From contig CBDUBU010000152.1 in assembly GCA_965365465.1 (NCBI GenBank), positions 1 to 9,318 on the forward strand: a DNA stretch of 9,318 nucleotides, written 5' to 3'. The stretch's first letter is position 1. The number at the start of each line of letters is the position of its first letter. The notes under the pieces were generated by a model. The model made no database searches, was not told the DNA's origin, and saw nothing but the letters and a program-made list of their open reading frames with translations. A program made the position numbers and the translations under genes. This document shows positions 5,696 to 9,318 of this stretch, one piece after another. This stretch comes from CBDUBU01 sp965365465 (GTDB taxonomy: Bacteria; Bacteroidota; Rhodothermia; Rhodothermales; DASSAV01).

Positions 5696-8600
5696 TCAAA
5701 AATCGAGTCCGATGGAGAAGTAGGTGCGACGGGCGCCGAAGCTGCGACCGTCATACGGCCAGGCAAAGTCCAGCCGCACCGGATAGCCCAGCAGGATCGT
5801 GCGCAGCCCAAAGCCCGCGCCCACCAGCAGGTCGTCAAACACGCGATCGCCTTCGGCATTCTTCCGAAAAACGTTGAACCGCCTGTCCGCGCCGCGACCG
5901 CCCCAGATCGAGCCGGCATCGAGAAAGGCGGAACCCTGGATGTTGTAGAGCGGGATCAGCGGAATCGGGCCGGGCAGGAGCGCGGCAATGAGGGGGAACC
6001 GGAACTCGGCGTTGAAAAGCCCGAACTGCGATCCGTTGCGCGTGTTGATGTCGTAGCCGCGCAGCGGCAACACCGGTGTGGCAAAGATGAAGTCGGAGAT
6101 GTCCGAGATCGGGAAGCCTTCTTCCCCGAAATGCCGGTTGATCCAGTTCTGCACCCCGGACGTGTAAAAAAGCTGCTGGTTCGGACCCACCGAGGCGCCG
6201 CCGGACCCGCGCACCGCGAATGAATACATACCCCGCCACAGCGACTTGTAGGCGCGGGCATCCGCAATGAAGGTCATGAACCGCACCTGCTCGCCGGTGA
6301 CATTGCCGGGGCTGCCTGCAATGCTGAATGCGAACCGATGACCGCCCGTAGGGAATAGAAAGCCGGGCGTGGAAACATCTTTCGTGAACACGAGCGACGG
6401 GTAAAACACGGCCCGCGACAGCGATGGCTGCGACGGGTCTCCGATGTCGGCCTGGCTGACGCCCACCAGATTGACCTGTGCGTCTACCCGGTGGAACTTG
6501 TCGAGCGGGTAGCTGGCCGAGAGCGACCCGCCGTACTGACGAAACCGGTAGTACGAGAGCCGCCGGTAATCAGGCAGCAGGCGTGAGATGTGAAAGCCGG
6601 AAATGCTCCAGTCGATCCGACGGGGCAGATAATTATAGGCGATGATATAGTCCGAGTTGCGCAGATCGATCAGCAGGTTCGTTGCCACGAAGATCTGGTG
6701 GTTGCCCAGCATATCGCTGAACATCATCTGCGTGACACCCTGCACCCCGTAGAGCACGTCATAGCCGGCGGTGCCATAGACCAGATCGGGCGAAAAGCTG
6801 AGTTTGTATTTTTTCGGCTTGTAGCGCCCGCCTTCGTCCACGTTGTCGCCGGGGTCGAACCGGTTGACGATCTCGTCCACTTCATCCCGGTGGGCCTCAT
6901 CGAAGGCATCACTGAACACGTAGTTACGGAAATCGACCCGCACGGCGCCATAGGTCGTGGAGTCTTCGGGCGTATCCGCATCCTGGTTCTCCAGGGGCGT
7001 TTCCGGCGCCTCCGTGAGATCCCGTTCGGGCGTAAGGGAAAGCAGCGGCGAGCGCGAGGCCAGCATCCCCGGCGCACGGTCACGCCGCCGCGCGTACACC
7101 AGCCCGTCGGTGGCGTCGCGGATAAAGGGGTTGCCCTGCCGCAGCGAAGCGGGAGCAAGCGCGATGGCCGGCGCATCCTTCAGGGTTTCCTGCATGACGC
7201 GCTGCGCCCACACGTTCGGCGTGAGCACCTCCCGGTCCAGCTTCCGCTCAAAGGGCGTTTTCAGGATGAAGATCGAGGGAGTGCCTTCCTTGAGGCTCAT
7301 CAGCGCCGCCTTCCCGCCATCCGCCGAAAGTGAGACTTGCGTGATCCCCACCACCACATCAGTCAGCGGCCGCTCGCCGCCTGTCGCCAGGTCTTTCTCG
7401 TACAGATTGGGAATACCGTTCCGATCCGAGATGAAGAGCACCTTCGAGGCGTCCGCGCCGAACTTGGCGTGCTCCTCGTCCCAGGTCTCGTTGTACGTCA
7501 GCCGTTCCAGCGCCGGCTGCCCCAGCTTCATCAGGTACACGTCGTACTGGCTGTAGTCGTGCTCGGACATCTCAAAGCTGCCGGCCTGATAGCGTCCCAG
7601 TTCCAGGTACGGACCCCGGTCGCTGTGAAAGACCAGGGCGCTGCCGTCCGGACTCCACGCCGGTTCATGGTCGCTGAACAGGTCGTTGGTGTAGTTTTTC
7701 GTCTCCCGCGTGTTGAGATCCAGCACGAACAGGTCGCTCTGCGCGTCCATCGACCCCTCGAAGGCAATCCGGTTGCCATCAGGACTCCAGGCGACGGAGA
7801 TGATCTGGTCGATGCCGGGCACGCGGTAGTGCGTGGTCGCCCGCGTATTCACGTCCACCAGGGCGATGGCATCGGTGGCGCCGCTCTTGACGGCAATGGC
7901 AATCTGCTGCCCGTCCGGACTCCACGAAATGCCGGGGGTCAGGATACGCAGGCTCTCGAATTGCGTGTTGTTCTGCCCGTCGATCAGCTTGCGGATCACC
8001 TTGCCGTCGTTGGCGCTCGCCAGGTACACGTCGAACAGCGCGCCTTTGGTGGTGATATAGGCCACCTTGTCGCCCTGCGGCGAGAGCGCCGGGCTGGTGT
8101 TGTAATACCCTTCCTCGCGGGTGATGATGGCCTTGCCGACTTCATCGAGGTCTTCACGGGCGGCCAGTTCGGGGTAGTAGATCTCTTTCAGCGTTTTCTG
8201 CCAGCGCTCGGAGAGTTCTTCCAGCGAAAGCCCGGTGGCGCGGCGGAAGCTGGCCTCTACCGACCGCGTCAGACGGATGCGTTGCAGGATCTCCCCGATC
8301 TTTTCCCGTCCGTACTGCTCGGCCACGTAATCCCACACGCTCTGCCCGCCGCGATAGGCAAAGTATCCGTTCAGGTACTCAATGGGCGCCAGGTCATCTT
8401 CCAGCACCGCTTCCCGCACGTACATGTCCGACTGCGTATCCCACCCAAGTGCGGAGTACTCCGAAAGCCCTTCGTTGAACCACAGCGGGATCTGAAGCTG
8501 GATGTTGTTCTGGATGATCGACTGGATCGAGCCTCCGTAGAACATATCATTGATGACGGCATGGACCAGTTCATGATGCACCACCCGGCGAAAGTCACGG

Positions 8601-9010
8601 TAGTCTCCGGTAAAGGGAATGGCGACGCGGTTCTTGAACAGTTCCGTCACCCCGCCGATGCCTTCCGAATAGGTCGGAAGGTCTACGGCGTTGGTCACGA
8701 CGAAATCGTTGTGGCTCTGGTAAACCAGAATCGGGATGCGATCTGAGATCTGGTGCTGAAAGAGGCTCGAAATCTGCTCGTAGGCCGCTTCGGCAGCCCG
8801 CGCCGTGAAGTCTGCGAGGTCGTACCCGCCTTCGTAGTAGTACACGTCGAAGTGCTTCGACTCGACGAAGTACCATTCCTGCGCATCGTACTGCACCTTG
8901 TTCTTGCCGAAGCGGAAGTACTGCGCTTGCAACGAAGCCGGGAGCGCCGCCGCGAGCACGCAGAATGCGACGAAAGCGGCTGCCCTTTGCAGGCGAAAAT
9001 GGTAACGCAT
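5696..9010 (-). CDS. Exported metalloprotease-like/TolB-propeller/Omp85-barrel fusion
   Basis: A 1104-residue three-part envelope protein. Residues 1-29 form a signal peptide (RLQRAAAFVAFCVLAAA, then ASLQA before Q30). Residues about 45-285 resemble a gluzincin (peptidase MA) domain: HELVH at 146-150 and WFNEGLSEY at 177-185, where E180 is the likely third zinc ligand. Residues about 303-590 hold six TolB/PD40-type blades, four with a clear SPxGD/SPDG signature; blade 4 has an insertion. An acidic linker (about 660-730) leads to an Omp85/BamA-like barrel, about 735-1104, with the lid-loop motif LRGY at 983-986 and a terminal Phe, the usual outer-membrane sorting signal. No POTRA repeats are visible. 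I start at M 9010; ATGs at 9139 and 9076 would put polar sequence before the signal peptide. Whether it cleaves anything is unknown. tig follows 144 nt downstream. Confidence 0.85.
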   Translation of the reverse strand: MRYHFRLQRAAAFVAFCVLAAALPASLQAQYFRFGKNKVQYDAQEWYFVESKHFDVYYYEGGYDLADFTARAAEAAYEQISSLFQHQISDRIPILVYQSHNDFVVTNAVDLPTYSEGIGGVTELFKNRVAIPFTGDYRDFRRVVHHELVHAVINDMFYGGSIQSIIQNNIQLQIPLWFNEGLSEYSALGWDTQSDMYVREAVLEDDLAPIEYLNGYFAYRGGQSVWDYVAEQYGREKIGEILQRIRLTRSVEASFRRATGLSLEELSERWQKTLKEIYYPELAAREDLDEVGKAIITREEGYYNTSPALSPQGDKVAYITTKGALFDVYLASANDGKVIRKLIDGQNNTQFESLRILTPGISWSPDGQQIAIAVKSGATDAIALVDVNTRATTHYRVPGIDQIISVAWSPDGNRIAFEGSMDAQSDLFVLDLNTRETKNYTNDLFSDHEPAWSPDGSALVFHSDRGPYLELGRYQAGSFEMSEHDYSQYDVYLMKLGQPALERLTYNETWDEEHAKFGADASKVLFISDRNGIPNLYEKDLATGGERPLTDVVVGITQVSLSADGGKAALMSLKEGTPSIFILKTPFERKLDREVLTPNVWAQRVMQETLKDAPAIALAPASLRQGNPFIRDATDGLVYARRRDRAPGMLASRSPLLSLTPERDLTEAPETPLENQDADTPEDSTTYGAVRVDFRNYVFSDAFDEAHRDEVDEIVNRFDPGDNVDEGGRYKPKKYKLSFSPDLVYGTAGYDVLYGVQGVTQMMFSDMLGNHQIFVATNLLIDLRNSDYIIAYNYLPRRIDWSISGFHISRLLPDYRRLSYYRFRQYGGSLSASYPLDKFHRVDAQVNLVGVSQADIGDPSQPSLSRAVFYPSLVFTKDVSTPGFLFPTGGHRFAFSIAGSPGNVTGEQVRFMTFIADARAYKSLWRGMYSFAVRGSGGASVGPNQQLFYTSGVQNWINRHFGEEGFPISDISDFIFATPVLPLRGYDINTRNGSQFGLFNAEFRFPLIAALLPGPIPLIPLYNIQGSAFLDAGSIWGGRGADRRFNVFRKNAEGDRVFDDLLVGAGFGLRTILLGYPVRLDFAWPYDGRSFGARRTYFSIGLDF

Positions 9011-9114
9011 GGCGCGTGGAACAGGCTGAGCGGAAGGGGGCGCGTGTGCAAGGCTTTCAAGCCCACGCAGCCGCATAGGTTCCTTGCGCTTGCGGCAAAA
9101 GGAAGCCCCACCCG

Positions 9115-9132
9115 ACAGAGGTTTTTCTCTGT
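9115..9132. other. ACAGAG/CTCTGT hairpin upstream of the barrel fusion
   Basis: Six paired bases flank a six-base loop (GTTTTT on the plus strand), about 105 nt before the chosen start of the large exported protein. It would lie in that gene's 5' leader if transcription starts further upstream. A nine-base direct repeat GTTCAGCAT stands close by at 9131-9139 and 9174-9182. No clear promoter is visible in the 9011-9184 stretch. Confidence 0.3.
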
Positions 9133-9184
9133 TCAGCATGACACGGAATGAAGGTTCAGGTAGCCAAAAAAACGTTCAGCATCC

Positions 9185-9318
9185 GTGCAATGGCTAACGA
9201 TAACGACATCCTTGAAGAGGCTGGCGGTGTTCTTTCTCAACGAAGTTGCCAGAAGGAAAACTGGCTATGGCGGGCAGGCAGAGCAGGTTATTCCGGCAAC
9301 CTGCCCGGTTTGCGACGG
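9185..9318 (+). CDS. Possible gene start, zinc-knuckle protein, cut by window edge
   Basis: A plus-strand frame open from 9164 to the right edge ends in VIPATCPVCD, which contains a CPVC zinc-knuckle half. The start is unclear: no ATG is available, but GTG at 9185 and 9227 and TTG at 9212 are possible, and there is an upstream in-frame TAG at 9161. Proteins beginning with a short N-terminus followed by xxTCPVCGG are typical of the DUF2089 family of small zinc-ribbon regulators; that match rests on a few residues only. A competing frame from ATG 9190 is also open to the edge but shows no recognisable motif. If real, it would be divergent from the large envelope gene. Confidence 0.3.
   Translation, partial: MQWLTITTSLKRLAVFFLNEVARRKTGYGGQAEQVIPATCPVCD

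Noticed and set aside
7337..8746. Long plus-strand open frame (469 codons) opposite the large envelope gene, and another at 6590-7333
   Set aside because: Both mirror the reading frame of a gene with clear domains, and their products show no recognisable motif.

Overview
The window looks like an ordinary chromosomal stretch of a Gram-negative bacterium of the Bacteroidota side, most likely the Rhodothermia/Balneolia group (Rhodothermus or Salinibacter relatives). The pointers are a ClpP with the Bacteroidota-type N-terminus, an outer-membrane barrel protein with a TolB-like propeller, starts without good Shine-Dalgarno sequences, one promoter resembling the Bacteroidota TTTG / TAnnTTTG pattern, and moderately high GC. 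The taxonomic call is an inference from protein character and not from a search. I see no tRNA, rRNA, CRISPR array, insertion sequence or prophage gene.

Left part (1-1712): about 350 nt with no convincing gene, holding small palindromic repeats and a terminator-like hairpin on the minus strand, then a membrane-anchored protein with three PASTA domains on the plus strand. It converges on pyrR (minus strand), with one base between the two stop codons. Middle part (1713-3159): two small minus-strand genes, one exported with an FN3-like fold and one cytoplasmic and unrecognised. A strong terminator follows the exported one, and a perfect 13-bp palindrome sits right before the start codon of the other.

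Right part (3104-9010), all minus strand: a 1104-residue exported protein that combines a gluzincin-type metalloprotease-like domain, a six-bladed TolB-like propeller and an Omp85/BamA-like barrel; then tig (trigger factor) with a histidine-rich insertion in its PPIase domain; a possible 43-residue small ORF; and clpP, closed by a strong intrinsic terminator. clpX does not follow. The theme of this block is protein folding, quality control and envelope biogenesis, but the gaps of 144 and 271 nt mean that co-transcription is not assured. At the right edge a plus-strand frame ending in a CPVCD zinc-knuckle motif suggests the beginning of a divergent gene cut off by the window.

The most notable object is the protease-propeller-barrel fusion. 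I recognise each part, but not a described function for the whole.
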